A DNA stretch of 64,000 nt. Source: Gemmatimonadota bacterium. Its GTDB lineage: Bacteria > Gemmatimonadota > Gemmatimonadetes > Gemmatimonadales > Gemmatimonadaceae. Both the position numbers and the translations under genes were made by a program. The stretch lies in contig JAZKBK010000005.1 of assembly GCA_040388625.1 (NCBI GenBank), positions 347,478-411,477 of the forward strand, written 5' to 3'. This document shows, piece after piece, positions 57,795 to 64,000 of the stretch; position 1 is the stretch's first letter, and every line of letters begins with the position of its first letter. The notes under the pieces were generated by a model that saw only the letters and a list, made by a program, of their open reading frames with translations, was not told where the DNA came from and made no database searches.

Positions 57795-58217
57795 TCAACC
57801 ACCCCGTTTCCCCTTGCGTCGTGCGGAATTCGCGAGAGTCGCATATTCGCGCGACGCAAGCAGGCGGCTGTCCGCGGTAACCAGCGTCAGGCCGTGGACC
57901 TTCGCAGTCGCCGCGAGAAACCGATCAGCGGGATCGCGGTGCGCGAGCTTGAGCGTACAGCTCGCCATCGCTACGTCGTAGGTCAGCGCGGCGATGCGCT
58001 GCGGCACGGCGTGAAGCATCTCACGAACTGCATCTTCCGGATCGCGGTCGGCGACAATCCGGCCGCGTTGCAGGAGTAGTGTTGCCTCCCACACACTTAT
58101 CGGCGACAGCCAGAGCACATTTTCCGGCGACTCGAGCGCCTTTCGGACCTTTGGAGAGAGATTCTCCGGCGCGGACACGCTCCAGATCCAGATATGCGTA
58201 TCCAGCAGCAACTGCAC
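57795..58217 (-). CDS. vapC: VapC-like PIN-domain toxin
   Basis: 140 residues from GTG 58217. LLLDTHIWIWSVSAPENLSP has the first PIN Asp, ISVWEATLLLQRGRI the conserved Glu, and HRDPADRFLAATAKVHGLTLVTADSRLL the remaining acidic residues. PIN toxins are Mg2+-dependent RNases that cut tRNA or rRNA. The GTG shares one base with the stop codon of the antitoxin gene (TAGTG), so translation is coupled. A basic C-terminal tail (SARRKGKRGG) is slightly unusual. All catalytic positions appear intact. Confidence 0.9.
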   Translation of the reverse strand: MQLLLDTHIWIWSVSAPENLSPKVRKALESPENVLWLSPISVWEATLLLQRGRIVADRDPEDAVREMLHAVPQRIAALTYDVAMASCTLKLAHRDPADRFLAATAKVHGLTLVTADSRLLASREYATLANSARRKGKRGG

Positions 58218-58468
58218 TAGTCGAGTGCCTCCCACTCATCCGCGTCTGCGACGGGCGACACGATGTCGCCTTGCACACGAATGGCACCGCTGAGCGAGCC
58301 GATCCATGTTGCATCGCTGCTGCCGGGCGGCACCGGAACGATCTCCGCCACGGGTTCACCGCGCCGGGTTACGCGGACAGGCAGTCCGGTCTGGCGTACC
58401 GTCTCGAGCACCGCAAGGCAGGTGGCTTTGAAGTGCGAGATGCTGATGGTCTGGGTGTCGTCGGCCAT
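58217..58468 (-). CDS. vapB: Phd/YefM-type antitoxin
   Basis: 83 residues. TISISHFKATCLAVLETVRQTGLPVRVTRRGEPVAEIVPV is the Phd/YefM DNA-binding fold (first strand, helices and the T-R-R-G-x-P turn). The acidic C-terminus (SPVADADEWEALD) is expected to block the toxin's active site. It should repress its own promoter alone or with the toxin. Its start lies about ten bases from the −10 box, so the mRNA is probably leaderless or nearly so. Confidence 0.9.
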   Translation of the reverse strand: MADDTQTISISHFKATCLAVLETVRQTGLPVRVTRRGEPVAEIVPVPPGSSDATWIGSLSGAIRVQGDIVSPVADADEWEALD

Positions 58469-58476
58469 GGTACCGT

Positions 58477-58505
58477 ATCATAGCCAGATAATGGACTATG
58501 GTCAA
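58477..58505 (-). promoter_or_regulatory. Promoter of the toxin-antitoxin operon
   Basis: On the minus strand TTGACC and TATGAT are 17 bases apart, a near-consensus sigma-70 promoter. The −10 ends nine bases before the ATG of the antitoxin, so the transcript has almost no leader. The −35 box overlaps the 3' end of the DUF6933 gene. The ATAG/CTAT half sites within the spacer may be the antitoxin operator. Confidence 0.65.
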
Positions 58506-59065
58506 TGTCCATGGTCATCTCGCGGGATTGGGTCAGGTGGATGTGGCAGCACTCGGGTCGTAGCAGACGGGTCGTCCCATCCGCGGCCCGTCAGCAGCAA
58601 CTCGGCCTCGCGCCAGGGCCACGTCGTGCGCAGTGGAAAGCAGGGTGTATCGCAGAGCCACAGGCCGAGCGCCTCGAGATCATCGCCCGACCGGTGCGCG
58701 AACCATGCGTCGATGGCGTACGTGAACTCGTTCATGCTGCCAATGACTGACCGGTTCGTCGCGCGCCCGAGTTGCACGTCCGCGAGCGCGGGGCGCTCCT
58801 TCATGCGAGCTTCTGCTGGAGCTGGAATCTGGTTGATTCTGTGCCGTGCAGCCTCGACGAATCGGTCGAGCAGCTGGTGCTGCGGCGCGAGCGGGATGAC
58901 CACGCAGAGAAGCGAGCGCTCGTTGGTGCAGAGTACGAGATGACGCGGACGGGTCGCCACAATCCTCGCGTACCAGTCGCCCAGCTTGCCTGACGCCGGG
59001 ACCTCGGCGCCGCGTACGTCACCCAGGCGGCGGAGCAATTGAGCGGAGCAGCGAAGCGTTATCAT
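58502..59065 (-). CDS. DUF6933-like protein
   Basis: 187 residues: ITLRCSAQLLRRLGDVRGAE, LGDWYARIVATRPRHLVLCTNERSLLCVVIPLAP, and a helical second half ending WPWREAELLLTGRGWDDPSA. The first hundred residues match the DUF6933 pattern (short N-strand, 'LGDWYA', 'VLxTNExSL'). The role is unknown; the fold resembles small regulatory or toxin-linked proteins. The start codon is eight bases from a copy of the second-family GC-rich repeat. Overlap of its 3' end with the vapB promoter suggests that the two transcripts do not form one unit. Confidence 0.6.
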   Translation of the reverse strand: MITLRCSAQLLRRLGDVRGAEVPASGKLGDWYARIVATRPRHLVLCTNERSLLCVVIPLAPQHQLLDRFVEAARHRINQIPAPAEARMKERPALADVQLGRATNRSVIGSMNEFTYAIDAWFAHRSGDDLEALGLWLCDTPCFPLRTTWPWREAELLLTGRGWDDPSATTRVLPHPPDPIPRDDHGH

Positions 59066-59368
59066 GGCGTGCGGGGACGGAGTGGGGACGGACTCCCTTT
59101 CTGAAGCGTGTCGAGGTCCTTTCGCGTCAGGTGCCGGAATGTGGCAAAGGACTCGGAAGCTGCTCGGAAGTCGACCGCTTCCGAGTTGTCGGTTGCGCGG
59201 TGTACGTTCTGCCGCAGACGTCAGTATGAACTAAGGCCGAGTCTGCCCGTCGAGCACAGCGACGCGGACTTCAGGGTCGATGCGCTCCAGTCGGTCCAGC
59301 CATTCGTTAGTGGGTCAAGCCAGAACTCTCGCTCTTCTGCACTCTGACCCCGGTTTTGCACTCACTCC
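59066..59368. other. Intergenic region with three repeat remnants
   Basis: About 300 bases without a gene. It holds a short copy of the second-family repeat (59073-59097), a perfect ten-base hairpin (ACTCGGAAGC at 59151-59160 with its complement at 59177-59186), and a right half of the RAYT-linked palindrome (TGCACTCTGACCCCGG at about 59338-59353). The half copy ends 14 bases before the stop of the ECF42 gene. Confidence 0.6.
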
Positions 59369-60649
59369 CTAAATCGATGGGGCGGCTTCTTCCGTCTCCT
59401 TGAGTCTGCGCGCCAACAGCATCTGCTCTCGACGGTTCTGCGTCAGAGCGATGGCGCGCTGGATTTCCTTCCCTGCCTCGGCGAATCTGCCCAGTTTCAT
59501 GAGCAGGTCTCCTCGAACGCTGGGAAAGAGGTGATAGGAAGCCAGCGCAGTGTCGGAAAGGCCTGCCGCGATGGAATCGAGTGCATTCAGCCCTGCAGCT
59601 GGACCGTAGGCCATACCTACAGCAACTGCGCGATTGAGTCCTACGACGGGAGACGGATTGACGTCGAGCAAGTTGTGATAGAGGAACACGATGCGTTCCC
59701 AATCGGTCTCGTCGGCGGTGCGGGCACGCATGTGACAAGCGGCTATTGCCGCCTGCAACGCATAGTTTCCGGCACCCCCGCCGAGCCGTTCAGCGCGTTC
59801 GAGCGCGGCCATGCCACGCTGAACCTGCGCGCGGTCCCAGAGCGAACGATCCTGATCCGGAAGCAATACCGGCTCACCGTCGCTTCCCACGCGAGCCGCA
59901 GCGCGCGAGGCGTTCAGTTCCATCAAGGCCAGAAGCGCGTGAACTTCAGATTCGTCCGGCAGAAGCTGCGCAAGAAGCCATCCGAGCCGCAACGCCTCGG
60001 CGGAGAGTTCTGATCGCATCCACTCCGCGCCTGATGTCGCTGTGTAACCTTCGTTGAAAATCAGGTACACTACTGACAGTACTGACTTCAGCCTGCGTTT
60101 CAGCTCATCACCACGCGGCGTCTCGAAGGGTACCCGGGCGTTGGATAGCGCCTTCTTGGCGCGGGAAATCCGTTGTCCCATCGTCTTCTCGGTGACCAGC
60201 AGTGCGCGGGCAGTCTCAGCGGTAGAGAGACCACCAAGCAAGCGCAGGGTAAGTGCAACGCGGCCCTCGACCGGCAGCACAGGATGGCACGCGGTGAAGA
60301 TGAGCCGGAGTACGTCGTCGTCGATGACCTGATCGAGAGCCTGATCCATCGCCTCACAGAGCCGCTGCTGCTGCCATTCAATGTCTCGGGTAATCTCCTC
60401 GTGCTTCTGCGCAATCATCCGTCCACGACGCAGACCGTCGATGGCTCGCCGCTTCGCCGCTATCATCAGCCACGCAGCGGGATTCTCGGGAATACCCTCA
60501 TGCGGCCACCGCTCAAATGCCAGAACCAGCGCGTCCTGCGCCAATTCCTCGGCAATGCTGATGTCGCCGGTGACGCGGGCAATCGCAGAAATGAGCCGAC
60601 TTGCCTCGATCTTCCAGACGGCCTCTATCGTCCCCTGAACATCGCCCAT
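59369..60649 (-). CDS. ECF42 sigma factor with TPR-like C-terminal extension, second copy
   Basis: 426 residues from ATG 60649. Region 2: ASRLISAIARVTGDISIAEE then LAQDALVLAFERWPHEGIPENPAAWLMIAAKRRAIDGLRRG; region 4: LRLIFTACHPVLPVEGRVALTLRLLGGLSTAETARALLVTEKTMGQRISRAKKAL. The DUF6596/TPR-like part has VVYLIFNEGY, ALLALMELNASRAAARVGSD and a final DLLMKLGRFAEAGKEIQRAIALT. Same design as the copy at 45416, with clear divergence. It is downstream of the DGPF and secreted-protein genes on the minus strand, about 160 bases after the latter. The upstream alternative start is a TTG with no support. Confidence 0.95.
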   Translation of the reverse strand: MGDVQGTIEAVWKIEASRLISAIARVTGDISIAEELAQDALVLAFERWPHEGIPENPAAWLMIAAKRRAIDGLRRGRMIAQKHEEITRDIEWQQQRLCEAMDQALDQVIDDDVLRLIFTACHPVLPVEGRVALTLRLLGGLSTAETARALLVTEKTMGQRISRAKKALSNARVPFETPRGDELKRRLKSVLSVVYLIFNEGYTATSGAEWMRSELSAEALRLGWLLAQLLPDESEVHALLALMELNASRAAARVGSDGEPVLLPDQDRSLWDRAQVQRGMAALERAERLGGGAGNYALQAAIAACHMRARTADETDWERIVFLYHNLLDVNPSPVVGLNRAVAVGMAYGPAAGLNALDSIAAGLSDTALASYHLFPSVRGDLLMKLGRFAEAGKEIQRAIALTQNRREQMLLARRLKETEEAAPSI

Positions 60650-60808
60650 ACCGGTAAGGGTACGAGTTTCCACGCAGCCGTGCAATCCGTCGCATGCTGG
60701 AGGTCATGTGCTAGTTGAATCGCCCGTTGATACGAGTGCGGCACTGGTCGATTCGGAGCCGCAATAGGAACGGGGACGGGCAACCTGCGCTCGCGGATCG
60801 CCTATCCG

Positions 60809-61594
60809 TCATTCATGTTGCGCGCTTGCTTGCGCGTTTGCTTGCGCGTTTGCTTGCGCGTTTGCAAGCGTTCCGTCGGACCATGTCGATTGCGCTACCA
60901 GGAACACGAGAATGGGCGGCAGCTCACTGACTCGAGTTTCCTTTTTCGGAGCGAAGAACCAGTACGCGCTGGACATCACCGGCGATCCTGCCGCTCCCGA
61001 TCCCCAGTCTCCAGCGTCTCGAACGAGCGTGTAGAACATGAGATGCGGCATATTGTGGCCGCCGCGATCGGTAAGGTATGAGGATTTGGACATCATGTAG
61101 TCCATTGCCCCGTTTTCGAGCGCCGGCAGTTGTCTCTTCCTGTATGCGGTATTCAGTGCAGACAAGATCTCCTGCCTGGAGCGACCGGCCAGGACCATTC
61201 GGGCGCGCAGAGTCACGATGGGCACGATCGAGCGCGCGGCTTGCGGGTTGAGACAATCAGCGGCCTTAACGTTGGGGTTCCAGAATTCATCCCAATCGAA
61301 TGCCGCGCCCCATGCTCTCCCCACGAAGCAGACGAAGCCGTTTTTCCCGTGGACCGCTGTCTCATATCCGCCCGGCCCCAGAACCAGCACCGTCGCGTCG
61401 CGGGATATCGACTCCGGCGCCGCACTTCGCGCCAAGGCGATCTCCGCGCTTCGGTCCATCAGATACTCTTTGACGGGCGCCATCTTCGGATAGCGCGTCT
61501 CGACATTCTGTGCCCTTGCCGTGCGCGCCCCGCCGAGCAAGACCAGCAGTGCGAGAGACTTGAAACCGATTGCGCCGACGCCGTTTTCGCGCAT
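60809..61594 (-). CDS. Secreted protein of unknown family, second ECF42 module member
   Basis: 261 residues. GGAGGG seven bases upstream and a signal peptide (VGAIGFKSLALLVLLGGART, ending ARAQ) fix the start at 61594. It is homologous to the protein at 44274-44972: RYPKMAPVKEYLMDRSAEIA, LARSAAPESISRDATVLVLG, GYETAVHGKNGFVCFVGRAW, FWNPNVKAADCLNP, GAMDYMMSKSSY and a final WSDGT. Two Cys are shared. Near the C-terminus four or so NAQA/SAQ units form a low-complexity tail. No known domain was recognised. It probably acts outside the cytoplasm as output of the ECF42 response. Confidence 0.8.
   Translation of the reverse strand: MRENGVGAIGFKSLALLVLLGGARTARAQNVETRYPKMAPVKEYLMDRSAEIALARSAAPESISRDATVLVLGPGGYETAVHGKNGFVCFVGRAWGAAFDWDEFWNPNVKAADCLNPQAARSIVPIVTLRARMVLAGRSRQEILSALNTAYRKRQLPALENGAMDYMMSKSSYLTDRGGHNMPHLMFYTLVRDAGDWGSGAAGSPVMSSAYWFFAPKKETRVSELPPILVFLVAQSTWSDGTLANAQANAQANAQASAQHE
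60821..60868. repeat. Tandem 12-base repeat encoding NAQA units
   Basis: CTTGCGCGTTTG is repeated three times exactly with partial units at either side, within the last codons of the secreted protein gene. On the coding strand it gives (NAQA)n. The in-frame 12-base unit can expand or contract without frameshift. Confidence 0.8.
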
Positions 61595-61757
61595 GTTTTT
61601 CCCTCCTGAGAATCTGGGGGTAATGGATTGGGATTCCTCGAGCGTGCAGCAGCGAGTTGCCGCGCCGACCGGTCGGACCTGGATAGTCTGCTTTGGGCTA
61701 ATCCTCTCCAATTCCGCAAACGGGATTGCAGCCGCCGATCGCCATTTGGCCGTGTGC

Positions 61758-62117
61758 TCAGCCCTTTTCGGGAGCGGGCACGAAGAAGATCTCCCGCACC
61801 TCGGCCGGCATGGACACGCCGCACAAACTGGCAGCCCTGAGCGCCCAGGCACGTACCTCGTCCAGGTCGGCACACTCCCAGATCGACAATCCGCCTACGT
61901 GTTCCTTGGCCTCCAGATATGGCCCGTCGGTAAGAAGCAGCTCCCCGTCGGGCTGTGTCCGGAGCGTGTGGGCCGCGCCGAGACCGCAGGCAAACTTCGT
62001 CACGCCGGCAGCGTCCAATTCCCTGTTGAACGCGTGAATTCCCTCTACTGCTGCTTCGTCGATAGTCGACGGATCGAAGTTGTCGGGGAAGTACGTCGAA
62101 ACCAGATATTGCGGCAT
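61758..62117 (-). CDS. DGPF/YCII-family protein, second ECF42 partner
   Basis: 119 residues: PQYLVSTYFPDNFDPSTIDEAAVEGIHAFNRELDAAGVTKFACGLG and LLLTDGPYLEAKEHVGGLSIWECADLDEVRAWALRAA. DGPY replaces DGPF, and EAKEHVGGL follows as in the family. AGGAGACGAC lies directly upstream of the ATG. It is the first gene of the minus-strand module: DGPF, then secreted protein (163 bases on), then sigma factor. An ECF42-type promoter lies about 50 bases upstream. Confidence 0.9.
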   Translation of the reverse strand: MPQYLVSTYFPDNFDPSTIDEAAVEGIHAFNRELDAAGVTKFACGLGAAHTLRTQPDGELLLTDGPYLEAKEHVGGLSIWECADLDEVRAWALRAASLCGVSMPAEVREIFFVPAPEKG

Positions 62118-62168
62118 GTCGTCTCCTGAATTGGTTTGCGGTCGGCTGGTTATTCCGCCTACACCATG

Positions 62169-62197
62169 ACGACGAACGGCCAGACCGGATTTCTACA
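62169..62197 (-). promoter_or_regulatory. ECF42-type promoter of the second DGPF gene
   Basis: On the minus strand TGTAGAA, a 16-base spacer, then CGTCGT, 52 bases ahead of the start codon. It matches the two promoters of the other module in spacing and in most bases (TGTCGGA-N16-CGTTGT), with variation that may reflect a different sigma factor. Confidence 0.5.
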
Positions 62198-62288
62198 AGC
62201 CGTCTAAAAAAAGTCGGTTCTGGTGATTGAGTTCCGCTGAACACGTCAATTGCGGCGTGTGCGCAGCCATCACCTACCGGGGGCGTGC

Positions 62289-62317
62289 TTGCCGGACCAG
62301 GGATTGGATACTATATC
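62289..62317 (+). promoter_or_regulatory. Possible promoter of the BNR-propeller gene
   Basis: TTGCCG and TATATC are 17 bases apart about 80 bases ahead of the ATG. The match to the consensus is moderate, so this is a tentative call. Confidence 0.3.
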
Positions 62318-62395
62318 CTGTCACCGTAACCGCTTGACGACCCCCGGGCAATCGCCGGCAACGCGGTCACCGAACAGCCACACGAGCCAGCTCCA

Positions 62396-64000
62396 ATGAG
62401 ACACGGAATCCTTTTCACGGCCACGGCCATCTGCGCAGTGATGCCGGCCGCGCGAATCAACGCGCAGGACACGGACACCCTCACCACCCGACTCGTCTCA
62501 TCTCTCCAGTACCGAAACATCGGCCCGTTCCGCATGCAGGCGCGCATCGCCGACATCGACGTGCCGGCGTCGCCGCGGATCGCGCATCTCTACACGATGT
62601 ACGTGGCGCCGTGGATCGGAGGGGTCTTCAAGACCACCAACAACGGCACGACCTGGGAGTCGCTCTTCGACAGGCAGAGCACGCTCTCGATCGGGGACGT
62701 GACGCTCGCACCGTCCAATCCCGACATCGTCTGGGTCGGTACCGGCGACGCGTTCACGTCCAGAAGCTCGTATGCGGGCGACGGTGTCTACAAGTCGACC
62801 GACGCCGGGAAGAGCTGGACGAACATGGGTCTCAAGGATTCGCAGCACATTGCGCGCATAGTGATCGACCCCACCAATCCCGACGTCGTCTATGTCGCCG
62901 CGATGGGCCACCTCTATTCACGGAACGCGGAACGCGGCGTATTCAGGACGACGGACGGCGGCAGGACCTGGCGGAAGGTTCTCTACATCGACGACAACAC
63001 CGGCGTCATCGACCTCGTGATGAATCCGCGCAATCCGAAGGTCCTCTATGCCGCGACGTACGACAAGACGCGGCTGCCCTGGCGCATGATCAACGGCGGT
63101 CCGAAGACCGGCATCTACAAGACGTCCGATGGCGGAGATCACTGGACTCGACTCGCGGGTGGTCTGCCATCCGGTCAGATCGGAAGAATCGGTCTCGACG
63201 TATATCGCGGTAATCCCCAAGTCCTGTACGCGATCATCGAGAACGAGAATCTCAGACCGAGAGACGCGACCACGAGCACTGCGAGCACTGCGAGTGCTGC
63301 ACGTACACAGAGGGGATCACCAACCGTCGGCGACGAGATCTATCGTACGGAGAACGGCGGCACTTCCTGGACGAAGATGAACCCGGACTCGGTGAACGTG
63401 GGACCCAAGGGTCCGTACTACTTCAATCAGATCCGCGTCGATCCGAACAACGACAGCACGATCTTCATCACCGGATATCCAGGCGGTCTCTCACGAGATG
63501 GCGGCAGGACATGGGATATCGAAAACTCGTTTCCCAGATTCTTCGGCGACTTTCGCACGTTCTGGTTCGATCCCGAAGACTCCGACAGGATGATTCTCGG
63601 GAGTGACGGCGGCATCGCCATTTCGTACGACGGCGGCAGGACGAGCGATGCGCTCTCCAACCTGCCACTCGGCTCCGTCTATACCGTGAGCGCGGACATG
63701 CAGGATCCGTACAACGTGTACGCCGGGTTGCAGGACCACGAGAACTGGACGGGGCCATCCAACAGTGCTTCCGGCAGGATCACGGAGCAGGACTGGTTTG
63801 CGGTTGGCGATGGCGACGGGATCGTCGCGCTCCCAGACACCACGAACAATCGCTGGCTGTACACCACGAGAGAGTACGGTGCGCCGGAGCGCGTGGACAT
63901 GAAGCTGGGATACCGGAAGAGCATCGCACCTCGGCCGGATTCCGGCCAGGTGCCGTATCGCTTCATCTGGGAGACGCCGCTGCAGATCTCACCGCACAAT
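62396..64000 (+). CDS. Secreted BNR/VPS10-type beta-propeller protein, 5' part
   Basis: The first 535 residues of a protein that runs off the window. The signal peptide is MRHGILFTATAICAVMPAARINAQ. Repeated Asp-box/BNR motifs (GGVFKTTNNGTTWES, GVYKSTDAGKSWTNM, GVFRTTDGGRTWRKV, GIYKTSDGGDHWTRL, EIYRTENGGTSWTKM, GGLSRDGGRTWDIE) define a seven-bladed or larger propeller of the sortilin/GH74-like type, common in Gemmatimonadota and annotated there as 'glycosyl hydrolase'. Catalytic residues of real GH74 enzymes cannot be checked by eye. About 25 residues of Ser/Thr/Ala repeats break blade four. Confidence 0.8.
   Translation, partial: MRHGILFTATAICAVMPAARINAQDTDTLTTRLVSSLQYRNIGPFRMQARIADIDVPASPRIAHLYTMYVAPWIGGVFKTTNNGTTWESLFDRQSTLSIGDVTLAPSNPDIVWVGTGDAFTSRSSYAGDGVYKSTDAGKSWTNMGLKDSQHIARIVIDPTNPDVVYVAAMGHLYSRNAERGVFRTTDGGRTWRKVLYIDDNTGVIDLVMNPRNPKVLYAATYDKTRLPWRMINGGPKTGIYKTSDGGDHWTRLAGGLPSGQIGRIGLDVYRGNPQVLYAIIENENLRPRDATTSTASTASAARTQRGSPTVGDEIYRTENGGTSWTKMNPDSVNVGPKGPYYFNQIRVDPNNDSTIFITGYPGGLSRDGGRTWDIENSFPRFFGDFRTFWFDPEDSDRMILGSDGGIAISYDGGRTSDALSNLPLGSVYTVSADMQDPYNVYAGLQDHENWTGPSNSASGRITEQDWFAVGDGDGIVALPDTTNNRWLYTTREYGAPERVDMKLGYRKSIAPRPDSGQVPYRFIWETPLQISPHN

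Noticed and set aside
1-64000. CRISPR arrays, tRNA or rRNA genes
   Set aside because: No regularly spaced direct repeats and no recognisable tRNA or rRNA segments were seen; the short tandem repeats at 10061 and 60829 have no spacers.

Overview
The window is GC-rich, densely coding DNA of a heterotrophic soil- or sediment-type bacterium. The gene content suits Gemmatimonadota: many secreted M28, S10, P1 and metzincin-type peptidases, several ECF sigma factors, DGPF/YCII and VOC-fold proteins, a DUF5916 remnant and a copper nitrite reductase. The phylum is an inference from gene content; no rRNA, tRNA, CRISPR array, prophage or replication origin was seen.

Layout. 1-12.7 kb: secreted peptidases, peroxiredoxin Bcp, a ChaN-like lipoprotein, a three-module nitrite reductase, MsrA, a DUF2249 protein and a CBS-HPF fusion. 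12.8-14.9 kb: a patch rich in REP-like palindromes with a chimeric sigma/VOC reading frame and a cupredoxin lipoprotein. 14.9-36.3 kb: MscS channel, GH89 glucosaminidase, PQQ sugar dehydrogenase, glycosylasparaginase-CutC pair, MarR regulator, VIT transporter, methyltransferases, acyltransferase and two amidohydrolases, with remnants of ATPase, DUF5916 and CPBP genes. 36.3-44 kb: a cysteine-free S4 paralog behind a MerR-like promoter, a DUF2231-Rieske pair beside a membrane-bound LuxR-type regulator, a metzincin-type protease and an ankyrin protein. 44-50 kb: an ECF42 sigma module, a class B3 metallo-beta-lactamase, and a decayed integron (integrase C-terminus, GNAT cassette, attC). 50-64 kb: more peptidases, the RAYT transposase element that matches the dispersed palindromes, an ECF41-like divergon, VapBC, a second ECF42 module, and the start of a BNR-propeller protein.

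Three threads tie the window together. (1) A three-gene module (ECF42 sigma factor with TPR tail, DGPF/YCII protein, secreted protein of unknown family) occurs twice on opposite strands. Three promoters in the two modules share a TGTCGGA-N16-CGTTGT-type signature, so each sigma factor probably drives its own secreted and DGPF genes. (2) An IS200-like RAYT transposase at 53.8-54.6 kb has terminal sequences matching about a dozen dispersed palindromes. These sit at gene ends, supply stop codons or tails, and border the chimeric or truncated genes. (3) An ECF41-type sigma gene and a carboxymuconolactone decarboxylase are divergent, and each has a perfectly spaced TCACA-N16-CGTC promoter between them.

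Starts were chosen from ribosome-binding sites, signal peptides and family knowledge and often differ from the longest reading frame. No database search was possible, so family names come from recognised motifs.
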